This document shows, in pieces, positions 61,301 to 64,000 of a stretch of 64,000 nt of DNA. This stretch comes from Amycolatopsis sulphurea (GTDB lineage Bacteria > Actinomycetota > Actinomycetes > Mycobacteriales > Pseudonocardiaceae): positions 2,666,001 through 2,730,000 of the forward strand of contig NZ_PDJK01000002.1 in NCBI RefSeq assembly GCF_002564045.1, in the 5' to 3' direction. How positions within the stretch are numbered: the first letter of the stretch is position 1; each line of letters starts with the position of its first letter. The notes below the pieces were generated by a model, which saw only the letters and a program-made list of their open reading frames with translations, had not been told where the DNA came from and made no database searches. The translations under genes were made by a program, and so were the position numbers.

Positions 61301-64000
61301 CCGCCGAGCCGGGGGACACCCCGTTGCACCCAGCGCCGCTCCTGAGGCCGGGTGATGCCGTACCCGCGGACCAGGTTGCCCCGCAGGACATCAGCTGGCT
61401 TCCGTTGACGAACGCGGACGGCCTGGAGACCGTGCTGACCGTGACCCCTGGCGGAACGCATGCCGATTACCTTTCCGCTCAGGTCGAGCGGTACACCGAA
61501 CTCAGCGAGCGGTTGTACGCGCTGGCGACCACAGGCGGCAACGGCGAAGTCCAGCTCCGCGAGGTGACCGCCGAGTGGGCCGACGACGCCCGGCTGGTAC
61601 GCCTGATGTTCGATCTGTACAACGGAGCCATCCCGGTGCCGTTGGCCGATGGCCGGCACAGCTGGCCGACTCCGGCACAGCTGGCCGAAAAGGTCGCCCT
61701 CAGTCCGATTTTCGGGCGGCTGACCGCCGGGCCGGTACGTCCGACATTGCTGGTGATGTTCAACGACCTGGCCACCGGGCAGCCCGGCCACCGGGTCGCA
61801 GAGGAGTTCCTGACGCGGCTGTTCGAGCTGACCGGACACTGGAACTCGTTCCACTACGTCGGAAAAATCAGTCATCGGATCAATGGCGTGGTGCAGGTGG
61901 ACCACGAGTTCGCCCGCGGCCCGGTAGTCGACCTGGCCGACGTCCGGCACACCGTGTTCAGTCGGGCGATCGCATTCACCGAATGGCAGCCGGACTCCTT
62001 CGAGGTGAACGACCCGTTGGCCGTCGCGGTGCGTGCCCGGTCTCGTGGTGCGCTGATCACCCTGACGAATGGCGCGGGTCTCGCGCTGAACGGCACCAAG
62101 CTGGGTGAGCTGGCGCTGCGCGATCCCGGGTCCCAGCGATCGCTGATCGAGGACCAGAACCTGCAGGTGGTGCTGGACACCGACCTGACGACGGTGCGGG
62201 TCGACTACGGCGGGCTGGGTTTCGACTTCGCGGGTGCGTTGCGGGCCAAGGGCTTCTTCAACGACGTTTACGTCAAGACCACGGACGGCACCCTGACCCT
62301 GGTGTCGGTCCCGCGTGCCGGAGACTTGCGTACGGTGATGGTCGCCGGCCCCGACGGCGAGCATGTCGGCGAGTTCGTGCGGTACCCGGGCGACAAACCG
62401 ATCCTCGCCGCGGTTCGGCGATGGGCTGCTGCCGGCGGGGCGACCGCCAACCGCTACCTCGTCCTGCGCGATGGAGGGCAGCACCCGGCCGCGTTGCCGT
62501 GGCGCCGCCGCCCGGGGTTCCTGTTCGCCCGCCGCACTGCCACTGGCTACCTCGCGTTCCGCACCGACGGCCGGGAACTCGACCTGGCTCCGGCCGAACT
62601 CCCCATGTACCTGCGCGATGGGCAGGCACTTCGGGTGATGATGGGGAACACGGGCACTGAAAACGGGTTGGAGGATTCCGAGCTGGCGTTTGTGCTGGCG
62701 AGCATCGGTGGTCCGGCGATCGGATTGCCGGAGTTCGCGGCCGGGTTCGCGCCCGCGGGTTACCTCCGGGGGGTCTACGGTGCGCTGGGTGAGCTGACCT
62801 TCGGTGCGGATGGCCTGCTCCGCATGCACGGGGACCGGCCGGTCTTCGAGCGGATCGCACCGAGCGCGCCCGACCCGGCGCAGGTGGCGAACTACGGGCA
62901 TGCGAACGCGCTGCTCGGCACGCGTGGTGAATTCGTCCCCGCGAACCAGTTTGATCGCGCCCTTTTCGCACTGGCCGTTGCGCGGGAGGAACCACTGGAC
63001 AAACGGATCTACTTCTCCGCCAGAGAAGTACCGGACGGTCACGGTGGCGTCCGGACGGAATACACCGCCTTCCTCACGCCTGCTTCCGCGGACGAGGCCC
63101 GCACCTGGTCCTTCCGTGCACACGGCACGGCCGGGAAGGGGTTCTCGTTCTCCATGGCGGCCGCCCGGCCGCACCACCTCGGTGACGTGGTCACGATCGG
63201 CGGTCCGCTCAGCGCCATGATCATCGGCAGCCAGGCGTTCCGCCGGGCGTTCCCGTCCGGAGGCGCCGAGCTGCATCTGATCAGCTGTATGGCGAACACA
63301 GACACCGGGACAGCGGCGGGCACCTCGGCGTTTCAGGTGCGGCGGCACTGGGACTCGGGAATTCCGCTGCGGAGGGCCGTCGCCCCGGGCGCGATCGTGT
63401 TCTTGGACGGGGAGGCCAGACATCGCATAGTCGCTGCCGCCGACCATTTCCGCGAGGTTCGCGCGCCGGGTGACGTGTCCGCGGAACCGATTCAGCTGAG
63501 CGACCTCGCGGCGAACGACATCCCGCCGGTCTGGTTCGACGGCTTCGACGAGACGGTCCTGCAGCCCTGCGCCCACTCTGTCGCAAGGTCGGCGATGTGG
63601 CGGCTCCACCACAACGTCGAGCAGCCCGTAGTCGAGATCGTCGGGTACGGCGATGACCTGAACACGGCCGAAGTGATGGCGAACTTCGCGACCTCGGAGT
63701 TCAAGGACCGTGTCGCGCGGCATCTGGCCGAGCTGGCGGCGCTCGGCCTGCCGGTGCCGGCGGGTGTTCAGGTACGGACCTCGGCGCGGGTCGATGGCCG
63801 GCAGGCCGGAGCCGACGTGCGGGTCGGACTCGTTCCGCGCGAGCTGGGGTTGGCGGCGCTGGCGACGAACGATCCGGCCAGGGTCAAGATGGCCTTCGCC
63901 GGGCTTTCTTCCCGGTCCGCCCGGCGCCCGGCGCCCGCCGGCCGGCCGCGAGCCCCGAGGGAAATGCAGACCTTCGCCGGGAGCCTCGCCCCCGCCGTTG
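1..64000 (+). CDS. Giant multidomain repeat protein, partial at both ends (polymorphic-toxin-like, 'lonely Cys' type)
   Basis: Frame 1 is open through the whole window: 21,333 codons, no stop, and no plausible start at the left edge or stop at the right edge. The visible part alone would be roughly 2.3 MDa, assuming about 107 Da per residue. Repeated motifs stay in this frame from end to end, which argues against frameshifts and against several fused genes. The protein consists of sixteen repeat units, one different beta-rich block, and three embedded effector-like domains: DUF3626-like near 1.4-2.0 kb, ADP-ribosyltransferase-like near 40.1-40.5 kb, and Tox-PL near 59.9-60.4 kb. No membrane-spanning segment is obvious. 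A secretion signal (for example WXG100-type) would lie outside the window. Role as a toxin or surface protein is inferred from the embedded domains. I recall NCBI naming such actinobacterial giants 'lonely Cys domain-containing protein'; this is unverified. The reading frame is near certain and the function is not. Confidence 0.95.
1381..1980 (+). other. DUF3626-like domain
   Basis: The order of motifs fits the DUF3626 family as I know it. First comes a Phe-rich entry with a Gly/Ser/Thr run and an Arg-Gly-Trp-Val-Glu pair ('GRGWVEEQLGYG', 1459-1494). Then 'PVYAALNSG' (1576-1602), 'YSYGASVLYLKPEVRERATF' (1621-1680) and 'TPSDSA' (1681-1698), corresponding to the usual R-x-T-F...D-S signature. 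Last is 'HFEAQLHGG' (1873-1899), corresponding to the Q-x-H-G motif. The family normally occurs as a stand-alone actinobacterial protein of about 300 residues and its activity is unknown. Its place inside a toxin-like giant suggests an effector cargo, which is inference. A profile search is needed to settle the call. Confidence 0.6.
1981..2412 (+). other. Helical tail and linker before the first repeat unit
   Basis: After the DUF3626-like domain come about 110 residues of charged helical sequence without a recognised motif. A short Ser/Thr/Pro linker follows (2341-2412), ending at the 'ETGL.TPPDTPL' sequence that opens units U1-U4. It probably acts as a spacer. Confidence 0.4.
2535..2872 (+). 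repeat. 338-base tract identical to 5592-5929
   Basis: By direct reading, every base of 2535-2872 matches 5592-5929 (offset 3057). The flanks differ at once on both sides. It encodes the first beta-alpha-beta block of U1 and U2. Confidence 0.9.
3671..3848 (+). repeat. 178-base tract identical to 6731-6908
   Basis: It is base-identical at offset 3060, three bases more than the upstream tract, so one codon-sized indel lies between the two. It encodes 'RVIRMARYLAMQRL' and the following strand and helix. Confidence 0.9.
5053..5199 (+). other. His-Cys dyad module 1 (U1)
   Basis: His codon 5053-5055 ('SIVAHRDEQG') and Cys codon 5197-5199 ('ALVWLSCWEADW') are 48 residues apart. His is followed by Arg-Asp instead of Gly, so this class A version is less canonical. 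Confidence 0.5.
5470..8523 (+). repeat. Repeat unit U2 (class A, tandem copy of U1)
   Basis: It has the same block order as U1: linker 'ETGLVTPPDTPL', beta-alpha-beta block ending in 'SYAGMTSLVVPF', 'DIRLTV' block, 'PPDVRISV' block, then the His...Cys module (H 8119, C 8263, strand 'ALVWLSC'). It is the closest relative of U1. Bases 5592-5929 are identical to 2535-2872 and 6731-6908 are identical to 3671-3848, while flanking parts differ clearly. That mix suggests gene conversion or recent unequal recombination on top of an older duplication. All length differences from U1 are multiples of three. Confidence 0.75.
8119..8265 (+). other. His-Cys dyad module 2 (U2)
   Basis: His 8119-8121 ('SIVAHHDEQG') and Cys 8263-8265 ('ALVWLSCGVADW') are 48 residues apart, the same as module 1. 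Confidence 0.5.
8524..13317 (+). repeat. Repeat unit U3 (class A, long form, 4.8 kb)
   Basis: After the linker 'ETGLLTPPDTPL' it contains four beta-alpha-beta blocks: 'LPDIRLHLTG' (8734-8763), 'DIRLNVSK', 'MPDVRVHVSG' (about 10318-10347) and 'LPDVRVSVQS'. A Ser/Pro/Glu-rich linker (about 11700-12300) follows, then a terminal module with 'RYWRRSD' and 'GLMWLSC' (H 12907, C 13057). It is about 1.7 kb longer than U1/U2, mainly through an extra beta-alpha-beta block and the longer linker. The recurrent phrase 'AARGV..DELTF.Y' and the endings 'RFLDS' and 'LLADLRT' mark block boundaries. Its paralogue U4 follows directly in the same arrangement. Confidence 0.72.
12907..13059 (+). other. His-Cys dyad module 3 (U3)
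   Basis: His 12907-12909 ('SIAAHHDESGFRYWR') and Cys 13057-13059 ('GLMWLSCRVVDG') are 50 residues apart. Confidence 0.5.
13318..18200 (+). repeat. Repeat unit U4 (class A, long form, copy of U3)
   Basis: It has the same domain order as U3: 'ETGLLTPPDTPL', 'LPDIRLHLIG', 'DIRLTVRK', 'MPDVRVHVTG' and 'LQDVRVSVQS'. A Ser/Glu/Pro linker with 'RSPAPGTRNSTPGQ' (about 16720-16761) follows, then the His...Cys module (H 17818, C 17968, strand 'LMWLGC'). A 12-base in-frame duplication lengthens 'RILE' to 'RILERILE' near 15900. From about 17190 to 18120, and in patches from 15830 to 16560, third positions use G or T and almost no C, unlike the paralogous segment of U3, which is C-rich at those positions. 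The encoded protein stays closely similar to U3. Confidence 0.72.
17818..17970 (+). other. His-Cys dyad module 4 (U4)
   Basis: His 17818-17820 ('TVAAHHDEGGFRYWR') and Cys 17968-17970 ('ELMWLGCQAADW') are 50 residues apart. The codons are G/T-ending, unlike module 3. Confidence 0.5.
18201..22080 (+). repeat. Repeat unit U5 (class A, no His-Cys module)
   Basis: It opens with a variant linker ('STPDYDPLPPTDTP') and a block with 'SLRLSVT' and 'AYAAMTSLDVHF'. Two blocks with 'DVRLQIRQKS' and 'DVRLTVMAV' follow, then a 'LPDVRIFVRSQ' block. It closes with a long acidic Ser/Asp/Glu/Pro linker (about 21440-22080) instead of the His...Cys module seen in U1-U4. The linker contains an imperfect 36-base tandem repeat at 21640-21711. 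The only Cys, at 21235, is not in a dyad context. The unit could be a derivative that lost its C-terminal module. Confidence 0.65.
21640..21711 (+). repeat. 36-base tandem repeat, two copies
   Basis: Two 36-base copies with one mismatch encode 'SEARS[QE]PDSDSD' in the acidic linker of U5. A third partial copy follows. Confidence 0.85.
22081..25310 (+). repeat. Repeat unit U6 (class A, truncated)
   Basis: The first block has 'PPVRLSIVG' and 'TYAAMTSLELPL'. The second has 'MPDLRLHVRKD' and 'LHFTYLGT'. An acidic linker (about 23570-24290) follows. There are then two copies of the half-module that precedes the His...Cys part in U3/U4, with 'EGEFSAAAGPVLS' (about 24307) and 'ASGKFADPLVPLLS' (about 24838). 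Both stop at 'WELWLRS' / 'WELRVQP' without the Cys-bearing half. There is no Cys in the unit. Proline-rich linkers separate the parts. Confidence 0.6.
26176..26247 (+). repeat. 24-base tandem repeat, three copies
   Basis: Three in-frame copies encode variants of the octapeptide 'WQGRLDPA', in the joint between two blocks of U7. U1-U4 have no expansion at this joint. Confidence 0.85.
26260..26313 (+). repeat. 27-base tandem repeat, two copies
   Basis: Two copies encode 'LLSPDAEKM' and 'LLSPDAEEM', just downstream of the 24-base repeat. Confidence 0.85.
28105..28150 (+). repeat. Ser-Asp dipeptide run
   Basis: The run 'QSDSDSDSDSDTSS' (28108-28149) lies in the linker that ends the class A region. 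It is an SD-type spacer, with no calcium-binding consensus. Confidence 0.7.
28231..31830 (+). repeat. Repeat unit U8 (class B)
   Basis: Class B unit order, seen here for the first time: (1) a beta-alpha-beta entry with 'VDIEGPRQDAEFIADML'; (2) a degenerate protease-like half ('LVNGALIDGAQLAGHL'...'VVVVIHGSR') without Cys; (3) a 'GPTRPKMIFYSS' strand and 'KLSGPLRSHDYAG'; (4) the signature 'VNFGGLGFDFAGALR' (about 29908-29952); (5) a 'ENATADRLRTYRI' segment; (6) the G-H-G...C module (H 30835, C 30997); (7) a beta-alpha-beta tail (about 31140-31610). The entry segment matches those of U11 and U14. The closing linker carries an imperfect duplication around 'FAKLLPDS' / 'FAQLRPSS' with 'PQQGSN' twice. 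Confidence 0.72.
30835..30999 (+). other. His-Cys dyad module 5 (U8)
   Basis: His 30835-30837 ('FAIDGHGNSGGF') and Cys 30997-30999 ('MRLDQCLVRA') are 54 residues apart. This is the first copy with the G-H-G form. Confidence 0.6.
31831..34530 (+). repeat. Repeat unit U9 (class B)
   Basis: It follows the U8 order, but without the beta-alpha-beta entry: 'FTVFTHGWEDGFDVDG' (His at 32008, with the later Cys position occupied by Asn in 'LAGNG', 32140), then 'GRVRPPLVVAT', 'LSGPWHSYSYTG', 'NNFGGFGFDVAGALRNAGFF' (about 33208-33270), and the G-H-G...C module (H 34132, C 34291, 'LLGQC'). The usual beta-alpha-beta tail is missing; the sequence passes directly into the beta-rich block. The upstream H-G half without a Cys looks like a decayed partner of the intact module. 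Confidence 0.7.
34132..34293 (+). other. His-Cys dyad module 6 (U9)
   Basis: His 34132-34134 ('WPVDGHGNRKHL') and Cys 34291-34293 ('RILLGQCRTNRS') are 53 residues apart. The intervening 'GDVLTLDGEQSARAI' strand-turn-strand is shared with modules 8-12. Confidence 0.6.
35980..36330 (+). repeat. Thr/Pro/Glu-rich mucin-like linker
   Basis: About 115 residues consist almost only of Thr, Glu, Pro, Ser, Ala and Asp, with repeats of 'TTAPE' and 'TTE.E'. It divides the beta-rich block. It is probably disordered, and O-glycosylation in a secreted protein is possible. Base-level repetition is imperfect. Confidence 0.75.
38044..38103 (+). repeat. Perfect 30-base tandem duplication
   Basis: Bases 38044-38073 are repeated exactly at 38074-38103, in frame, duplicating the decapeptide 'ATTKQIDAIR' inside a charged helix. 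Perfect identity indicates a recent slippage event. Confidence 0.9.
40081..40460 (+). other. ADP-ribosyltransferase-like domain (enterotoxin/pertussis-toxin S1 type, R-S-E class)
   Basis: The motif order is that of heat-labile-enterotoxin/pierisin/Scabin-type ARTs. It runs: first strand with Arg 'LFLTDPRPP' (Arg codon 40129-40131), 'VLAEGF', the S-T-S-like strand 'SGFVSAS' (40240-40260), 'RYVYVVDAPGGVDVS' (40297-40341), and the C-terminal 'DVVLPGEVAPRHVTGW' (40393-40440). Such enzymes transfer ADP-ribose from NAD to a protein or nucleic acid target. Two departures stand out. S-T-S is S-A-S, and the position where the catalytic Glu is expected ('E-[IV]-x-x-P-G') holds Asp (40393-40395). The domain may therefore be weakened or inactive, or the alignment may shift by a few residues. 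It sits between the beta-rich block and U10. Confidence 0.65.
40552..40598. repeat. 47-base near-perfect palindrome inside the coding sequence
   Basis: Two 23-base arms (40552-40574 and 40576-40598) are reverse complements with a single mismatch and a one-base loop (T at 40575). Each arm contains its own inner palindrome around 'GAAGGG.CCCTTC'. The element keeps the frame and encodes 'VKGPFTDSESVKGPFTD', a peptide that is itself a repeat. No T-tract follows, so a terminator is unlikely. It resembles REP-type intergenic palindromes that I recall from Amycolatopsis-like genomes. Insertion into the gene just downstream of the ART-like domain is inferred. Confidence 0.85.
40620..42750 (+). repeat. 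Repeat unit U10 (class B, shortened)
   Basis: It starts with a beta-alpha-beta segment ('EVTVRARGDVTRDGPRNAV', 40792-40848). It then has a decayed half ('YVVRGRSDEQ', 41371-41400) and 'PVVLVGLESNENSAKAVARF' where other units have 'GFDFAGALR', and lacks the 'GPVRP' strand. The His...Cys module is intact and the most CHAT-like of all: 'LYLVVHGGENG' (H 41992) and 'LDVVLLACNGA' (C 42154), 54 residues apart. After the Cys the chain continues with 'GWRSPVRLVPPGQ' and a short helical tail, then a Ser/Asp linker (42751-42990). Confidence 0.68.
41992..42156 (+). other. His-Cys dyad module 7 (U10)
   Basis: His 41992-41994 ('LYLVVHGGENG') and Cys 42154-42156 ('DVVLLACNGA') are 54 residues apart. It is the closest of all to CHAT/caspase motifs: a hydrophobic strand, H-G-G, then a strand ending Ala-Cys and a small polar residue. 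Confidence 0.68.
42751..42990 (+). other. Ser/Asp-rich linker
   Basis: This is about 80 residues of Pro, Ser and Asp with 'STMVDDSAAGSTVVDD' in the middle, probably disordered, between U10 and U11. Confidence 0.6.
42991..46380 (+). repeat. Repeat unit U11 (class B, type X)
   Basis: Order of parts: entry 'DVPEVRITGPRPDADLVAAA'; decayed half 'FYVFAHGDRDGFLVGG' (His 43420, no Cys partner); 'DDVRWERLVEADGRPFGMGY'; 'TAGPVRPSLVLFT'; 'LAGPWSTWDYAGE'; 'VNFGGLGFNFAGALRAKRF' (about 44653-44709); 'HQVIVDGAEST'; 'IWMTAGHGSKTGF' (H 45586) with 'LLITECWVN' (C 45751); and a beta-alpha-beta tail 'NITVTGYGRGLRGQRRADAV' (46123-46182), which resembles OmpA-like folds. U14 is its paralogue about 10.29 kb downstream, with long stretches of near-identical bases (for example around 43395-43457 and 43485-43540). 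Confidence 0.75.
45586..45753 (+). other. His-Cys dyad module 8 (U11)
   Basis: His 45586-45588 ('IWMTAGHGSKTGF') and Cys 45751-45753 ('QLLITECWVN') are 55 residues apart. Confidence 0.62.
46381..46735 (+). other. Ser/Pro/Glu linker with imperfect tandem repeat
   Basis: This low-complexity linker between U11 and U12 contains an imperfect repeat of about 14 residues, with 'SSVDPALAYEPSS' followed by 'SSVDLSLAYEPSS' (about 46620-46700). It is probably flexible. Confidence 0.6.
47703..47833 (+). repeat. 131-base tract identical to 50880-51010
   Basis: It is base-identical at offset 3177 in the middle of U12 and U13, covering 'SGFVTQPTPYERAEVFHSG' and 'VFGFPSAGGWSRAEM'. Neighbouring bases up to about 48300 are nearly identical. 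Confidence 0.88.
49003..49170 (+). other. His-Cys dyad module 9 (U12)
   Basis: His 49003-49005 ('WRLEGHGVRRGMVF') and Cys 49168-49170 ('LAFDVCHVNRPF') are 55 residues apart. Confidence 0.62.
49771..52990 (+). repeat. Repeat unit U13 (class B, type Y, tandem copy of U12)
   Basis: The parts and order are those of U12: 'WPQRMHDAHAHP', 'PVYAYLEAGRTGFVVG', 'LVPSYWRFEDGQTKPLWIYL', 'IEGPVRPAVNVVTRDNSPEA', 'VFGFPSAGGWSRAEM', 'WEFGGFGFDFTSAL', then the G-H-G...C module (H 52183, C 52348, 'VAFDVCHVN') and the tail 'SVTIVAGPGTAGHAESV'. Similarity to U12 is highest in the middle (about 50640-51500) and lower at both ends, which fits recent exchange between neighbours. Confidence 0.75.
52183..52350 (+). 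other. His-Cys dyad module 10 (U13)
   Basis: His 52183-52185 ('WRWQGHGLRHGMVF') and Cys 52348-52350 ('VAFDVCHVNQPY') are 55 residues apart. Confidence 0.62.
52991..53200 (+). other. Ser/Asp/Ala-rich linker
   Basis: This is a low-complexity spacer before U14 with 'SVDSSSDEDSASDAG' (53089-53133). No motif is recognised. Confidence 0.55.
53201..56755 (+). repeat. Repeat unit U14 (class B, type X, paralogue of U11)
   Basis: It matches U11 part by part: 'DVPEVGITGPQPDAERVAAM', 'FYVFAHGDRDGFLVGG' (His 53713), 'DDVKWERLVQADGRRFGMGY', 'TAGPVRPSLVLFT', 'LDGPWSTWDYAGD', 'VNFGGLGFDFAGALRAKRF', 'HQVIVDGAEST', 'IWMTDGHGNNNGF' (H 55879) with 'ILHGECSVR' (C 56044), and tail 'EITATGSGRGGQAQQRVDAV'. Two extra Cys occur here (55111 in 'GDLCFS', 55693 in 'AYCPLD') that U11 lacks; they look incidental. 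The offset from U11 is about 10.29 kb, with U12 and U13 in between. Confidence 0.75.
55879..56046 (+). other. His-Cys dyad module 11 (U14)
   Basis: His 55879-55881 ('IWMTDGHGNNNGF') and Cys 56044-56046 ('ILHGECSVRR') are 55 residues apart. Confidence 0.62.
56756..57240 (+). other. Acidic Ser/Asp/Thr linker
   Basis: About 160 residues are dominated by Asp, Ser, Thr, Glu and Pro, with alternating acidic runs such as 'DNDTDTDADDDSDGTG' (56968-57015). It is probably disordered and could bind divalent cations, though no RTX nonapeptide (GGxGxDxUx) is present. It separates U14 from U15. Confidence 0.6.
57241..59880 (+). repeat. Repeat unit U15 (class B, type Z)
   Basis: It opens with 'VPADQVAADDIAWLPL', shared with U16. 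It then has 'VAGPVRPTLVVVTDD', 'LTGYWRFFHYAGD', 'VNYGGFGFDFAGALRAKGFF' (58120-58179), 'RPFLLATFGGPVIGLAEFAA', and the module 'WVVESHGGRDGF' (H 59020) with 'ELTLIACSMD' (C 59185), spaced 55 residues. The tail has 'LSDLAANQLQATLFDGVDES' and a helical/beta segment 'VELPLARSTGYGADQAAAEN'. It lies immediately upstream of the Tox-PL domain, so a cut at or near its end would free that domain; this is inference. Confidence 0.72.
59020..59187 (+). other. His-Cys dyad module 12 (U15)
   Basis: His 59020-59022 ('WVVESHGGRDGF') and Cys 59185-59187 ('LTLIACSMD') are 55 residues apart. It is the nearest dyad upstream of the Tox-PL domain. Confidence 0.65.
59881..60430 (+). other. Tox-PL papain-fold toxin domain (protein-glutamine deamidase type)
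   Basis: Three catalytic segments occur in the expected order and spacing. The Cys segment is 'FRDNCGNSVVAVYNTIVHG' (Cys codon 60049-60051). The His segment is 'NYSHATISHYVNVYRD' (His codons 60280 and 60295; the first is the better candidate). The Asp segment is 'GVVIFIDGQAG' (Asp codon 60343-60345, Gln 60349-60351). Tox-PL domains deamidate or process glutamines in target proteins and are common cargo of actinobacterial polymorphic toxins, where they normally occupy the extreme C terminus. Here the domain is internal, followed by a Pro/Arg-rich linker and another full repeat unit. All three catalytic residues are present, so it is probably active. Confidence 0.75.
60431..61350 (+). other. 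Pro/Arg/Ala-rich linker and unassigned segment
   Basis: Bases 60431-60720 encode an acidic then Arg/Pro/Gly/Ala-rich linker. The rest (about 60721-61350) has 'VGVGGRGWYYPAPGQSRRDA' and a strand-helix-strand part ending in 'HLVLAVSGGVELGRAIL' (61042-61092). That resembles the Cys-less decayed halves of class B units: a hydrophobic strand followed by Gly where Cys would be. No catalytic residue pair is seen. It forms the entry to U16. Confidence 0.45.
61351..64000 (+). repeat. Repeat unit U16 (class B, type Z, cut by window edge)
   Basis: It is parallel to U15: 'VPADQVAPQDISWLPL', 'TAGPVRPTLLVMFND', 'LTGHWNSFHYVGK', 'VDYGGLGFDFAGALRAKGFF' (62203-62262), 'LAFVLASIGGPAIGLPEFAA', and the module 'WSFRAHGTAGKGF' (H 63121) with 'ELHLISCMAN' (C 63286). 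The tail has 'LSDLAANDIPPVWFDGFDET' and 'VVEIVGYGDDLNTAEVMANF'. One further Cys (63568, 'LQPCAHS') lies in the tail. The frame is still open at 64000, and a Pro/Arg/Ala-rich linker has just begun, so another unit or effector probably follows. Confidence 0.72.
63121..63288 (+). other. His-Cys dyad module 13 (U16)
   Basis: His 63121-63123 ('WSFRAHGTAGKGF') and Cys 63286-63288 ('LHLISCMAN') are 55 residues apart. Confidence 0.65.

Noticed and set aside
1-64000. A modular polyketide or peptide synthetase as the cause of such a long repetitive gene
   Set aside because: No ketosynthase active-site motif, acyltransferase GHSxG, carrier-protein Ser motif or adenylation core motif is seen in any unit. 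Cys is nearly absent.

Overview
The window is a 64 kb internal slice of one gigantic protein-coding gene. Reading frame 1 of the + strand is open from base 1 to base 64000, giving 21,333 codons with no stop. Neither the start codon nor the stop codon lies inside the window. I see no intergenic gap, promoter, ribosome binding site, tRNA, rRNA, insertion sequence or CRISPR array. Third codon positions are overwhelmingly G or C and the protein is Ala/Arg/Gly/Glu/Val-rich, which points to a high-GC actinomycete. A 47-base palindrome at 40552-40598 resembles repeats I recall from Amycolatopsis-type (Pseudonocardiales) genomes. That genus-level guess is tentative.

Layout, left to right. 1-2412: tail of an upstream module, then a DUF3626-like domain. 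2413-28230: seven related units (U1-U7) built from beta-alpha-beta blocks joined by Pro/Ser/Thr/Asp-rich linkers; U1-U4 each end in a His...Cys module. 28231-34530: two units of a second class (U8, U9), each with a Gly-His-Gly...Cys module. 34531-40080: a block of a different kind, rich in beta strands and Gly/Ser/Thr, split by a mucin-like Thr/Pro/Glu linker. 40081-40460: a recognisable ADP-ribosyltransferase-like domain, followed by the palindrome. 40620-59880: six more units (U10-U15), with U11-U14 arranged X-Y-Y-X. 59881-60430: a papain-fold (Tox-PL, protein-glutamine deamidase type) toxin domain. 60431-64000: a linker and unit U16, which runs toward the right edge.

The main result is a repeated catalytic-looking signature. 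Thirteen modules carry a His followed 48-55 residues later by a Cys that ends a hydrophobic strand. In nine of them the His is in an H-G pair and the spacing is 53-55. This order and spacing are those of clan CD cysteine peptidases (caspase, CHAT, and the C80 autoprocessing domain of MARTX toxins). Cysteine is otherwise almost absent: I count 21 Cys codons in 21,333, of which 13 are in these dyads and one is the predicted Tox-PL nucleophile.

My interpretation is inference: a multi-effector polymorphic mega-toxin or giant surface/secreted protein in which arrays of clan CD-like modules separate embedded effector domains (DUF3626-like, ART-like, glutamine deamidase-like). That would be comparable in logic to MARTX toxins but far larger and with many protease-like modules. 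I recall that giant actinobacterial proteins of this look carry the NCBI name 'lonely Cys domain-containing protein'; I could not check that here.
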